Below are positions 8,283 through 19,380 of a stretch of 47,737 nucleotides of DNA, one piece after another. Under the pieces are notes generated by a model that did not search any database, was not told the DNA's origin, and saw only the letters and a program-made list of their open reading frames with translations. The position numbers and the translations under genes are program-made. Each line of letters starts with the position of its first letter. Position 1 is the first letter of the stretch. Source of the stretch: Pseudomonadota bacterium (GTDB lineage Bacteria > Pseudomonadota > Gammaproteobacteria > Burkholderiales > Usitatibacteraceae). Location: NCBI GenBank assembly GCA_029781595.1, contig JAKOWJ010000003.1, forward strand, positions 1 to 47,737. The letters are read 5' to 3'.

Positions 8283-8314
8283 AGTCTTAACAGACTACTC
8301 AAAAACATTAACAT
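8283..8314 (+). promoter_or_regulatory. sigma70-type promoter with overlapping palindrome before the 52-aa peptide gene
   Basis: TTAACA at 8287-8292 and TAACAT at 8309-8314 are separated by 16 bases and resemble -35 and -10 boxes. The stretch is much more A+T-rich than its surroundings. An inverted repeat AGTCT-TAAC-AGACT at 8283-8296 covers the -35 box, the position expected for an operator. The start codon of the peptide gene follows about 65 bases downstream. Confidence 0.5.
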
Positions 8315-8378
8315 CTGCGATTTTTTCGTCGCGGCTGGCCATCCGGCGGCCGCCATCCCAGACGAAAGGAAATCGCAA

Positions 8379-8537
8379 ATGCAATCGATCAAGCCCGTCC
8401 GCACGAACGAAGAGGACCTCCTGGCCGGCTCCGGGGAAGGCAAGACGCAGGATCCCGCCGCGAACGCGATCCGCGCGCTGGAGGATTGGGAACTCGCCGT
8501 GGCGGGCGGGGGGGAAGACCAGCCCCTGTGGCACTAG
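8379..8537 (+). CDS. 52-aa peptide with double-glycine-type leader motif
   Basis: The ATG at 8379 follows GAAAGGAAA, a usable ribosome-binding site, and the frame ends at TAG 8535-8537. The N-terminal half is polar and acidic. The last 19 residues are LEDWELAVAGGGEDQPLWH. If the break is after Gly45, Leu34, Glu38 and Leu39 fall at -12, -8 and -7, and Gly44-Gly45 at -2/-1. This is the spacing of double-glycine leaders cut by C39-type transporters, leaving EDQPLWH as a 7-residue product. No transporter or modifying enzyme is next to it. The flanking A+T-rich promoter and a strong hairpin after the stop support a real gene. The function is unknown, and a signalling-peptide role is an inference from the neighbouring regulators. 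Confidence 0.6.
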   Translation: MQSIKPVRTNEEDLLAGSGEGKTQDPAANAIRALEDWELAVAGGGEDQPLWH

Positions 8538-8561
8538 GCCGGCCGCGGTGGGCCGGCGAAG

Positions 8562-8591
8562 CCGGGCGGGGGCGATGCGCCCCCCGCCCGG
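8562..8591. terminator. GC-rich hairpin between convergent genes
   Basis: CCGGGCGGGGGCG and CGCCCCCCGCCCGG pair with one bulged base around an ATG loop. The hairpin lies 24 bases after the peptide gene and 18 bases after the end of the converging LuxR-type gene, so it can serve both. There is no U-tract on either side. Confidence 0.55.
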
Positions 8592-8609
8592 GCTGGCGGA
8601 TGGGCCGCG

Positions 8610-9581
8610 CTACGCCTCGGCGAGCGCGGCTCTGGCGCCCCGGGCCGTGGTGCGGGTGCCGGCCGCCTTCAGGGGCGCCTTCGGCCCCGGCACGGACCCG
8701 TCGCGGTACAGGGGCTTCTCGCCCATCGCGTGCAGCTGCCCGCGAATGGCCTCCGCCTCCGCGAACAGCGCGTTGGCCGCCTGGCAGGCGCGCTCACGGT
8801 CGTGCTGGCCCCGGTACAGCCAGAAGAGCGAGGCCAGGGCCGCGTGCCGCGGGAAGGGCTTGGCCGAGCTTTCCGAGGCCATCCTGTACACGCTCGCGAC
8901 GCCGGCCTCGGACCGGGCGTCGACCGCTTCGCGCAGGGCCGTGACGAGCGCGAACTCCTTGGCGCTCACGCCGGCGTTGGACTTGCGCCGGCGCGCGAGC
9001 TGGGCCATCACGCGGTCGGCCGCCCGCGAGTAGCCCCCGAGGCGAAGCAGGCAGGCCAGCAGCACGCAATCCGGGGGCGAATCCACGATGAGCCGCGCCA
9101 CCTGGTCGTCGTCGTAGAGCCGCTTGGCATAGCCGAAGTCGCCGGCGAGCAGCGACTCCCAGAGTTGCCGCGACTGGCGGCCGCGGCGCGCCATCTTCGC
9201 GTCCACCGCCACGCCCTTGAGCCGGTTGCCCACCGACCACATCCGGCCGTAGGTGCCGATGAACATGCTGAACGCGCCCAGCGCGGCGAGCGGGCTCTGG
9301 CGAACGGCGAGGTCGCCGAAGGACTCCTCGGCCGCGAAGGCCTCGCCGGGCTCGGGCGCCGAGCCGGCGTCGCGGCCCAGCGACTTCAGGTAGTCGAAGT
9401 ACCAGATGACGGCGGCCGTCTTGTTGCCCACGCCGAGCTTGCGGTAGAGCCCGTGCAGGTACACGCGCATCGTGCCCTCGCGGTAGCCCATGCTCTCGGC
9501 GATGGCGCGGTTGGAATCGCCCTGCGACAGCAGCTCGAGCATCTGGCGGTCGCGGTCGGTGATATCGATGGTCTTGGTCAT
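8610..9581 (-). CDS. LuxR-type helix-turn-helix regulator with long C-terminal domain
   Basis: The ATG at 9581 shares its first base with the stop codon of the upstream gene (TGATG), so translation is coupled. Residues about 8-60 (RDRQMLELLSQGDSNRAIAE, then a recognition helix in EGTMRVYLHGLYRKLGVGNK) are a LuxR/GerE HTH. It sits at the N-terminus, not at the C-terminus as in most LuxR proteins. The remaining 260 residues are alpha-helical and include a hydrophobic patch LAALGAFSMFIGTYGRMW and helix pairs that look like degenerate TPR units. I see no receiver domain. A longer in-frame extension upstream is only the shadow of the preceding gene. It probably acts together with the TPR/HD-GYP protein. 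Confidence 0.75.
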   Translation of the reverse strand: MTKTIDITDRDRQMLELLSQGDSNRAIAESMGYREGTMRVYLHGLYRKLGVGNKTAAVIWYFDYLKSLGRDAGSAPEPGEAFAAEESFGDLAVRQSPLAALGAFSMFIGTYGRMWSVGNRLKGVAVDAKMARRGRQSRQLWESLLAGDFGYAKRLYDDDQVARLIVDSPPDCVLLACLLRLGGYSRAADRVMAQLARRRKSNAGVSAKEFALVTALREAVDARSEAGVASVYRMASESSAKPFPRHAALASLFWLYRGQHDRERACQAANALFAEAEAIRGQLHAMGEKPLYRDGSVPGPKAPLKAAGTRTTARGARAALAEA

Positions 9582-11392
9582 CAGAGAAATCCCTTGTCTT
9601 GCTGGAGTGATTCGACGAGGGACTGGAATGCCTCCAGCCCCGCCGGGGAAGCGGTGTCGAGCCCGAGGTCTTCGGACTCCTCGCGGATCATGGTCTCGAA
9701 CGCCGACGCGAGCGCCGGGTCGAAGCGGGTGCCGGCGCCGCGGCGGATCTCGGCCAGCGCGACCTGCATGCTGCGCCGGGACTCGCCCTCGAGGCCGCAG
9801 ACCATCGCGTCGTAGGCGTCGGCCACGGCGCAGGCCCGAGCCGCGAACGGGATGCGGTCCCTGTCCACGCGGGGCGGGTGGCCCGCGCCGTCCCACCGCG
9901 CATGGTGGTAGGCCGCGATGTCGTGCGCCAGCAGCAGCCTCGGGTGCGACTCGCCGCGCAGGATCTCGGCGCCCGCGTCGGTGTGGCGCTCGGCCAGCGC
10001 GCGGCCGGCTTCGCCCAGGAGTCCCCGGCCCTCGAAGACCGCCTCGGGCAGCGAGGCCATGCCGATGTCGTGAAGCTCCGCGGCGAGCCCCATCTCGAGC
10101 GCGTCGAGCGGGGGCCGGCCCGAGGCGAGGGCGAGCGACTTCACCAGCGCGCCCACGCGGGCCCCGTGCATGCCCGTGTCGTCCAGGCGCATCGTCGCCG
10201 TCACCGACAGGCGCTGCAGCGAGGCCCAGTTCTCCGGCGCCGCCGGGCGGCCCAGGCCGGCCTGCAGGCGCGCCCGGGTGCGCTCGCGCACGAGCTCGGG
10301 ACCCGCCGCCGGCGAGTCGAACAGGCTCGCGAAGGCGAGGTGCTCGCGCGCACGCTCCACCGCGTGCCGGTACGCGAGGTCGGAGAGCTCCTGCAGGCGC
10401 AGCAGCGCCCGCTCGGGGTTGCCCGCCGCCTCCTCCACGCGAACGATCGTGGCCAGCGTGTCGCGAAGCGCGCCCGGCACGCCGCGCGCCATGGCGAGCG
10501 CCTCGTCCAGGCGCGTCAGGGCGATGTCGGACTGGCCGGTGGCCACCTCGTAGGTGGCCCGCGCGGTCGCGGCAGCGATGTGCGCGCGGGGCGTGTCCGC
10601 CACCGCCGCACGCGCGGCCAGCTCGTCGACGATCGGACGCGCCTGCGCCGTGCGATCCAGCGCGACGAGCAGTCGCACGAGGTTCCGGCGCAGCAGGAAC
10701 GCGAAGTTTCCGCCGATCGACTCCAGGACCTCGGGGCCGGCGCGCATCGCCTCCTCGCCGCAGCGCAGGCCCTCCTCGAACTGCCCGACCTGGTAGTGGC
10801 CGTTGGCGAGATTGCACAATCCCGTCACGCGCGCATGCAGGAGGTCGGGCACGCCTTCGGCGAAGCGCACGCCGCGGCGGTAGGCGCGGATGGCGAGGTC
10901 GTAGTTGAACCCGACGGCGAACGCGAGCCCGATGTTGCCCCAGGTGTAGGCGAGCTGCGGGACGTCGCCCGCCTCCTGCGCGAGCGTCGCCGTCCGCGCG
11001 AAGTGGGCGAAGGCCGCCACGAGGTCCGCGGTGTCCGCCGCCAGAAGCCCGCTGTACCCGGAGGCGCGAAGCTCCAGCGCGCGGTCGCCCGTGACGATGG
11101 ACTGCGCGAGCACGGCGCGCGCCAGCGGCAGCGCCTCGAGGGAACGGCCGACGCGGTGCAGCGAGCGGCAGAAGGCGAACACGGCCTCGGCGACCACGAG
11201 GCGCTCGGTGGCGACCAGCGGCTCGCCGAGCTGCGCGATGACCGGCGCGACCGCCTCGGACAGTTCGTCGCGATCGACCCGCGCGAGGCCCGGCTGCAGG
11301 CGTCCGAGGGCGCCCAGCGCGGAGGTCGATTCCTGGATTCCGGCGTGCGACACGAGTGGCGATTTATGCCCGTTAATTGCCTTGGCCCGCAT
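9581..11392 (-). CDS. TPR-like repeat protein with C-terminal HD-GYP-like domain
   Basis: The 603-residue protein has about 340 residues of helix pairs resembling tetratricopeptide repeats (for example YTWGNIGLAFAVGFNYDLAI and GLCNLANGHYQVGQFEEGL). An HD-GYP-type domain follows. Its metal ligands are mostly present: LHDIG near residue 440, ERHTDAGAEIL, HHARWDGAGHPP near residue 499, and AVADAYDAM. Two signature residues differ: HDIGK is HDIGM, and GYP is GHP. HD-GYP proteins hydrolyse cyclic di-GMP, so this one may be weak or may act as a sensor. The ATG at 11392 lacks an obvious ribosome-binding site, and an internal GTG 39 bases later is an alternative start. It is coupled to the LuxR-type gene. 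Confidence 0.75.
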   Translation of the reverse strand: MRAKAINGHKSPLVSHAGIQESTSALGALGRLQPGLARVDRDELSEAVAPVIAQLGEPLVATERLVVAEAVFAFCRSLHRVGRSLEALPLARAVLAQSIVTGDRALELRASGYSGLLAADTADLVAAFAHFARTATLAQEAGDVPQLAYTWGNIGLAFAVGFNYDLAIRAYRRGVRFAEGVPDLLHARVTGLCNLANGHYQVGQFEEGLRCGEEAMRAGPEVLESIGGNFAFLLRRNLVRLLVALDRTAQARPIVDELAARAAVADTPRAHIAAATARATYEVATGQSDIALTRLDEALAMARGVPGALRDTLATIVRVEEAAGNPERALLRLQELSDLAYRHAVERAREHLAFASLFDSPAAGPELVRERTRARLQAGLGRPAAPENWASLQRLSVTATMRLDDTGMHGARVGALVKSLALASGRPPLDALEMGLAAELHDIGMASLPEAVFEGRGLLGEAGRALAERHTDAGAEILRGESHPRLLLAHDIAAYHHARWDGAGHPPRVDRDRIPFAARACAVADAYDAMVCGLEGESRRSMQVALAEIRRGAGTRFDPALASAFETMIREESEDLGLDTASPAGLEAFQSLVESLQQDKGFL

Positions 11393-11452
11393 TCTACGCA
11401 GGTTGGGGCCTGCCCGACAGGCGGCGCCCCGGCCACCCGCGGGCGCCCGCGC

Positions 11453-12369
<917 letters not shown>

Positions 12370-12370
<1 letters not shown>

Positions 12371-13428
12371 CAGAGGTCGTCGGGCACCTTGGGCGGCGGG
12401 CGGAACTTCTTCGCCATCTCCACCGCCTCGCCGCGCAGGCCCGGCGGCAGGCGCGACGGCGGCACGGCGACCTCGTCGCCCGACGGCGAGGCCGTGGCCG
12501 TCGGCGGCTCCGGCGTGGCGGGGGCGACCACGGGCGCGGAAGGCGGCGGCTCCGGCTCGTCGGCCCAGCCCGGCGGCAGCAGCACGTGACGCACCGCGCC
12601 GCCCGGCTGCGCGGCGAGCGCCACCGCCACGACGCGGCCCCGCAGGTCCAGCAGGGGTCGGCCGCCGATGGCGGGCCCTGCCGGCACCGTCGCCGAAACC
12701 GTGCCGGGCTTGCCGCCCGCGTCCACCTGCTGCACCACGCCCTCGGCGAGCTTCACCTCGCCGGACTCGCCCACGACGGCGGCGTAGACGCGCTCGCCCG
12801 CGCGCGGCGGCGACGCGCCGGTGTCGAGGGGCCAGCTGCCCGCCTCGTGCACCGCCAGACGGCACAGGCCCAGCGCGGCGTCCACCGAGCTCACGCGCGC
12901 CGCCACGCGCCGCGTGCCCACGAGCACCACGACCTGCGCGCCCGGCTCGAGCCCTTCGCAACTGGTGGCCATGACGCCCTTGGCGACGGTGAAGGCCACG
13001 CCCGCCGCGCTCACGTGCCCGGCGAGGTCGATGGCCTGCACGCGGCCCACGGAGTGCGAGATCTCGGCCTGGATCTCGTCGGCCGGGCGCGCCGGGGCCT
13101 GTGCGGGCGCGACGGCGCGGCCCGCCGCGAGGTACCAGCCGCCTGCGACGGCGACGAGAAGCGCGAAGCCGGCGACCAGGAGGGCCGGCCGGCGGGAGGG
13201 GGACTCGGCCCGGGCCTCGTCCAGGCCGCGGTCGTACTCGGCGCGGCGCACCTCGTCGGAAAGGACCGCGAAGGCCTCGGCGATGCGCGCCTCGCGCGGC
13301 CGGTCGGGCGGCGTCGTGTCCTTGCGGAACTCGGCGACGAGGCGGTCGTGGGCGCGGGCGATGTCGGGGAGCCGCGCGTCGCGGCGGACGCCAAGCACCT
13401 CGTAGTGCGTCTTCGGGGGCGGGGCCAT
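12370..13428 (-). CDS. J-domain-like / trypsin-like fusion membrane protein, apparently non-catalytic
   Basis: I start at the ATG at 13428 (MAPPPKTHYEVLGVRRDA), the usual beginning of a J domain. Helices II and III follow (IARAHDRLVAEFRKDTTPPD, EARIAEAFAVLSDEVRRAEYD), but the HPD tripeptide needed to stimulate DnaK is missing. One transmembrane helix lies at about residues 81-103. Then comes a trypsin/HtrA-like beta domain. GVAFTVAKGVMATSCEGL occupies the place of the usual catalytic His segment but has no His. GPAIGGRPLLDLRGRVVAV occupies the place of GNSGGP but has Gly instead of Ser. The tail is Pro-rich. It is probably a scaffold or binding protein, and the fold assignment is by motif only. 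Confidence 0.65.
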
Positions 13429-13504
13429 GGAGTACTTGCGGGCAGGTCGCGGCGGCGACCGCATTGTGCCACGCGCGCCGTCCGGGGGCCCCGCCCCCGG
13501 CCCC

Positions 13505-13615
13505 TCAGTGCTGGCGCTCGAGCTTCTTGAGGCGCTTGGCCTCCTTCTTCTCCTTGGGCGTCTTCTGCGGCTCCTTCTTGCTCATCTTCTTTTCCTTGTC
13601 CTTGCTGTGGCTCAT
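13505..13615 (-). CDS. 36-aa lysine-rich protein
   Basis: The ATG at 13615 follows GGAGAG. The product, beginning MSHSKDKEKKMSKKEPQ, is almost entirely Lys, Glu, Arg and Ser/Thr, with no hydrophobic core. It is probably disordered or a single charged helix, as in small nucleic-acid- or ribosome-associated proteins. TATATT at 13667-13672 on this strand could be a -10 box. It is too short for family assignment. It lies divergent from the glycine-zipper gene at 13817. Confidence 0.5.
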   Translation of the reverse strand: MSHSKDKEKKMSKKEPQKTPKEKKEAKRLKKLERQH

Positions 13616-13816
13616 GACGGCTCTCCGGCGTGGGGACCGGCGGAAGGTCTTCCCCCGGCTTTCCGCAATATAGCTCGCCGGCCGGCGGGCGGACCCTGTA
13701 ACCGTTTGTAAACCTGTCCACCGGCCGGGCGGTTGCGGCGTTGAGTCATCCAGGCGCCGGGATTCCGGCCCGGCCTCCCCACCCGGGGGCCCAACCGAAA
13801 GGACAAGGAGACGACG

Positions 13817-14260
13817 ATGCTGAAGAAACCCCTCGCGATCGCCGCCATCGCCACCACCGTGGCCGTGCTCGCCCCGCAGGATGCCGCCGCGGGCGACCCC
13901 GGCGTGGGAGCCCTCCTGGGCGCGGCCGTCGGCGCTGCCATCGGCCACAGCGTCAACGGCCACAACGGCGCCGTGGTCGGCGGGGTGCTCGGCGCGATGA
14001 CCGGCGCGAGCATCGCCGCCAGCGAAGGCTACTACGCGCCCGGCTACGCTCCCGGTTACGCGCCGCCGCCTGCCCCGGTGTACTACGCGCCCGGCCCGGT
14101 CGTCGTGCGGCCCGCGCCGGTGTACTACGCGCCGCCGCCCATCGTGGTGCGCTCGCGCCCCGTGTACACCCACTACTACCGCGAGTCGCGCCGCCCGGTG
14201 TACGCGCCGGTCGTGGTCGAGCGCGGGGAGCGCCACCGCCACCACGACTACCGCTACTAG
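13817..14260 (+). CDS. glycine-zipper exported protein with Tyr/Pro-rich tail
   Basis: A strong AAGGAG site precedes the ATG. Residues 1-25 are a signal peptide (ends DAAAG). Residues about 28-68 (VGALLGAAVGAAIGHSV, then GAVVGGVLGAMTGASIAAS) are a glycine-zipper hairpin of the 2TM type found in envelope proteins. The rest is rich in Tyr, Pro and Val (repeats of YAPGYAP and VYYAP), ending with a His/Arg-rich tail. It is likely an outer-membrane or periplasmic structural or stress protein. Its stop codon overlaps the converging gene by four bases, CTAG. Confidence 0.8.
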   Translation: MLKKPLAIAAIATTVAVLAPQDAAAGDPGVGALLGAAVGAAIGHSVNGHNGAVVGGVLGAMTGASIAASEGYYAPGYAPGYAPPPAPVYYAPGPVVVRPAPVYYAPPPIVVRSRPVYTHYYRESRRPVYAPVVVERGERHRHHDYRY

Positions 14261-14817
14261 CGGCCGGCAATCCCCTGTCGCCCGCGCCGCGAAGGCGCGG
14301 GCGCGCAGATCGGGCCCAGCCCGTAGCGCTCGAAGTGCTCCACGGCGGCCGGGTCGCGCCGGCGCGCGTCCACCACGTTCTCGCCGAACGCGCCGCCGCC
14401 GCAGGCATAGGTGCCCACCGCGCCGCCGCCCATCGCGGTCCAGCCGACGGCCCCGCCGCCGACGGCCACGGTCCCGATGGCGAGGCCTCCCACCGCCGCC
14501 AGCGCGCCGAGGGAAAGTCCCCCGAAGCTGACCACCCCCACGGCCACGCCGCCGAAGGCGAAGACGCCCCGCGCCAGGCCCCCGAGCGCCAGGACGCCCG
14601 TGGCCACGTCGCCGATGGCGACGATGCCGACCGCGTGGCCGCGCACCTGGCCCCTGGCCGGGTCCGGACCCGTGGCCACCGACACCAGCGGCAGCCCGCC
14701 GAACTCCGCGGGCGAGCGGTAGCGCACCGCCCGCGCGCGCACGGCGCCCGGGCGCAGCGCCGCGAGCTCGGCTTCCAGCTCGCGCACGCGTCTTTCCAGT
14801 TCCTCGCGCGTCTTCAT
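14257..14817 (-). CDS. pentapeptide-like solenoid protein with N-terminal coiled coil
   Basis: GGAGG precedes the ATG at 14817. Residues 1-22 (MKTREELERRVRELEAELAA) form a charged coiled-coil helix. Residues 62-147 are about 17 tandem units of the form A-x-G-x-x (AVGIV AIGDV ATGVL ALGGL and so on, each unit five residues), with one unit lengthened by a residue. This resembles pentapeptide repeats, which build a four-sided right-handed beta helix, but with Gly at the centre. There is no signal peptide. The tail is basic. The function is unknown. It lies 47 bases downstream of clpB on the same strand, so it may share heat-shock transcription. Confidence 0.7.
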   Translation of the reverse strand: MKTREELERRVRELEAELAALRPGAVRARAVRYRSPAEFGGLPLVSVATGPDPARGQVRGHAVGIVAIGDVATGVLALGGLARGVFAFGGVAVGVVSFGGLSLGALAAVGGLAIGTVAVGGGAVGWTAMGGGAVGTYACGGGAFGENVVDARRRDPAAVEHFERYGLGPICAPAPSRRGRQGIAGR

Positions 14818-14834
14818 GGGGGTGCCTCCATCGT

Positions 14835-14856
14835 GCCCGCGCCCCCCGCGGCGGGC
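14835..14856. terminator. possible hairpin after clpB
   Basis: GCCCGC (14835-14840) and GCGGGC (14851-14856) can pair around a ten-base loop, nine bases beyond the clpB stop codon and before the solenoid-protein gene. The stem is short and has no U-run, so it may only attenuate read-through. Confidence 0.3.
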
Positions 14857-14864
14857 AAGCGCCT

Positions 14865-17465
<2,601 letters not shown>

Positions 17466-17531
17466 CGCGTGGTATCCTTTTTCCAACGGATTTTCTCGGA
17501 TATTTCCGGAAAATCGCGGGTTCACCCCCGG

Positions 17532-17560
17532 AAATGGGGCAAACCCGGCCCGTTTCAAGC
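17532..17560 (-). promoter_or_regulatory. sigma32 (RpoH) heat-shock promoter of clpB
   Basis: On the minus strand GCTTGAAA (17553-17560) and CCCCATTT (17532-17539) are separated by 13 bases. This matches the sigma32 consensus CTTGAAA - 11 to 16 - CCCCATNT at essentially every position. Transcription would begin near 17525 and leave a leader of about 60 bases before the clpB ATG. Confidence 0.9.
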
Positions 17561-17585
17561 GGTTTTCCCCCATTTTGCGCTTCCC

Positions 17586-18446
17586 ATGCCCGACTCCCTC
17601 CACGCCCTCGAAGAGACGATCACCACCGATGTCCGGCGCGCCCTGGCCGAGGACGTCGGCACCGGCGACCTCACGGCCGCCCTGCTGCCCGCCGGCAAGG
17701 TCGTGCGCGCGCGCCTCGTCACGCGCCAGGACGCCGTGCTGTGCGGCACCGAGTGGTTCAACCGGACGCTGGAGGCCCTGGACCCCGAGGCGGAGGTCTT
17801 CTGGCACCACGCCGACGGCGACGACGTGGTCGCCGGCACGTCCCTGTGCGAGATGGAGGCCGACGTGCGCGCGCTCCTCACCGCCGAGCGCACGGCCATC
17901 AACTTCGTGCAGCTGCTCTCGGCCGTGGCCACCCGCACGCGCACCTTCGTGCGCCTCGTGCAGGGCACGCGCGCGAGGATCCTGGACACGCGCAAGACCC
18001 TGCCGGGCCTTCGCATCGCGCAGAAGTACGCCGTGAAGGTGGGCGGCGGCACCAACCACCGCGTGGGCCTGTACGACGGCATCCTGCTCAAGGAGAACCA
18101 CATCGCGGCCGCGGGCGGCGTGGCGCCGGCCGTGCGCGCGGCGTTGCAGGCGGCCACGCCGGGCACGATGGTGCAGGTGGAGGTGGAGACGATCGAGCAG
18201 CTGCGCGAGGCGCTCGACGCGGGCGCCCGGCTCATCCTCCTGGACAACTTCACGCTGCCGCGCATGCGCGAGGCGGTGGCCCTCGCCGGCGATCGCGCGG
18301 AGCTGGAGGCCTCGGGCGGGGTGGAGTTCGCGACCGTGCGGGAGGTGGCCGAGACCGGCGTGCACCGCATCTCGGTGGGCTCGCTCACCAAGGACATCAA
18401 GGCCGTCGACCTGTCGCTGCGCCTCGTGCACGCGGGGGCCGCGTGA
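17586..18446 (+). CDS. nadC: nicotinate-nucleotide pyrophosphorylase (carboxylating), quinolinate phosphoribosyltransferase
   Basis: The 286-residue protein shows [17 protein letters not shown] near the N-terminus, [37 protein letters not shown] and [13 protein letters not shown]. These are the quinolinate- and PRPP-binding segments of NadC. The C-terminal barrel has [29 protein letters not shown] and ISVGSLTK. It converts quinolinate and PRPP to nicotinate mononucleotide in de novo NAD synthesis. The ATG at 17586 lacks a clear ribosome-binding site. Its stop overlaps the mlaA start (GTGA), so the genes are coupled. Confidence 0.97.
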   Translation: MPDSLHALEETITTDVRRALAEDVGTGDLTAALLPAGKVVRARLVTRQDAVLCGTEWFNRTLEALDPEAEVFWHHADGDDVVAGTSLCEMEADVRALLTAERTAINFVQLLSAVATRTRTFVRLVQGTRARILDTRKTLPGLRIAQKYAVKVGGGTNHRVGLYDGILLKENHIAAAGGVAPAVRAALQAATPGTMVQVEVETIEQLREALDAGARLILLDNFTLPRMREAVALAGDRAELEASGGVEFATVREVAETGVHRISVGSLTKDIKAVDLSLRLVHAGAA

Positions 18447-19132
18447 GGGCCCTGGCGGCGGTGGCCCTGCTCGCGTTCGCCTCGGGCTGCGCGAGCACGC
18501 CGGACACGGACCCGAAGGACCCCTGGGAAGGCTACAACCGCCGCATGTACGCGGTGAACGACGCGCTGGACCAGGCGGTGCTGCGGCCGGCGGCGAAGGC
18601 CTACGCCGAGGGCACGCCGGGCTTCGTGCAGGAAGGCGTGGGCAACTTCTTCTCCAACCTCGCCGACGTGGGCACGGGCCTGAACAACGTCCTGCAGGGC
18701 AAGGTCGCCGAGGGCGGCTCGGACCTCGCCCGATTCGTGCTGAACTCGGTGGTGGGCATCGCCGGCCTCTGGGACGTGGCCACGCCCATGGGGCTGGACA
18801 AGCACGACGAGGACTTCGGCCAGACGCTGGGCTGGTGGGGCGTGCCCCCGGGGCCCTACTTCGTCATCCCGTTCCTCGGCCCCTCGACGCTGCGGGACGC
18901 CCCGGCGCGCTACGTCGATCCCAGCATGGCCTACCGGTCCGCCGACGCCGCCGCCTACTACTCCCTCTACGTGGTGGACGCGATCCGCACCCGGGCGGAC
19001 CTGCTCAAGGCCGAGAAGATCCTCGACGAGGCCGCGCTGGACAAGTACACCTTCACGCGCGACGCCTGGCTGCAGCGGCGGCGCAGCAAGGTGTACGACG
19101 GCCGCCCGCCGCGCCTGCCGGACGACGAGTAG
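18443..19132 (+). CDS. mlaA: MlaA (VacJ) outer-membrane phospholipid-transport lipoprotein
   Basis: It starts with GTG at 18443, overlapping the end of nadC by four bases. The N-terminus is a lipoprotein signal with the box FASGC (Cys16). Then come [78 protein letters not shown] and DPSMAYRSA, the complete MlaA signature in order. MlaA sits in the outer membrane and removes misplaced phospholipids from the outer leaflet, passing them to the MlaC/MlaFEDB system, which is not in this window. The length (229 aa) is typical. Confidence 0.97.
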   Translation: MRALAAVALLAFASGCASTPDTDPKDPWEGYNRRMYAVNDALDQAVLRPAAKAYAEGTPGFVQEGVGNFFSNLADVGTGLNNVLQGKVAEGGSDLARFVLNSVVGIAGLWDVATPMGLDKHDEDFGQTLGWWGVPPGPYFVIPFLGPSTLRDAPARYVDPSMAYRSADAAAYYSLYVVDAIRTRADLLKAEKILDEAALDKYTFTRDAWLQRRRSKVYDGRPPRLPDDE

Positions 19133-19155
19133 CCCGCGCCCGGGCGAGCGCCGCC

Positions 19156-19380
19156 ATGAGCCTCGAGGTGAAGCTGGCGCTGGTCTTCGCCGCCTTCGTC
19201 GCCGTGCTCGCGGGGGTGATCTTCATGGCCTTCCGCGAGCGGCGCCTCGCGCGCGCCATCCCGGAGGGCGACCTCCAGGCGCAGCGGGCCGCGGACGGCC
19301 GCGTGCTCGCGACGGTGTTCGGCGCCATCCTGGGCGGCATGGCGCTCACGTTCCTCGTGGCCTGGCTGGTCTTCTTCTGA
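19156..19380 (+). CDS. 74-aa membrane protein with two helices
   Basis: The ATG at 19156 opens a short frame with two hydrophobic helices, LALVFAAFVAVLAGVIFMAF and ATVFGAILGGMALTFLVAWL. They are joined by a charged loop rich in Arg and Glu. Its TGA overlaps the ATG of the following thioesterase gene (TGATG), which supports translation. The function is unknown. Confidence 0.65.
   Translation: MSLEVKLALVFAAFVAVLAGVIFMAFRERRLARAIPEGDLQAQRAADGRVLATVFGAILGGMALTFLVAWLVFF

Noticed and set aside
9582-10817. N-terminal extension of the LuxR-type protein
   Set aside because: It overlaps the TPR/HD-GYP gene in another frame and is Arg/Gly/Pro-rich. The coupled ATG at 9581 is preferred.
17503-17512. 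Palindrome TTTCCGGAAA in the clpB leader
   Set aside because: Ten bases only, no second copy nearby, and it does not match the CIRCE element. Chance cannot be excluded.
17466-18431. Upstream extension of clpB in frame
   Set aside because: It runs antisense through nadC. The family start [10 protein letters not shown] and the sigma32 promoter place the real start at 17465.
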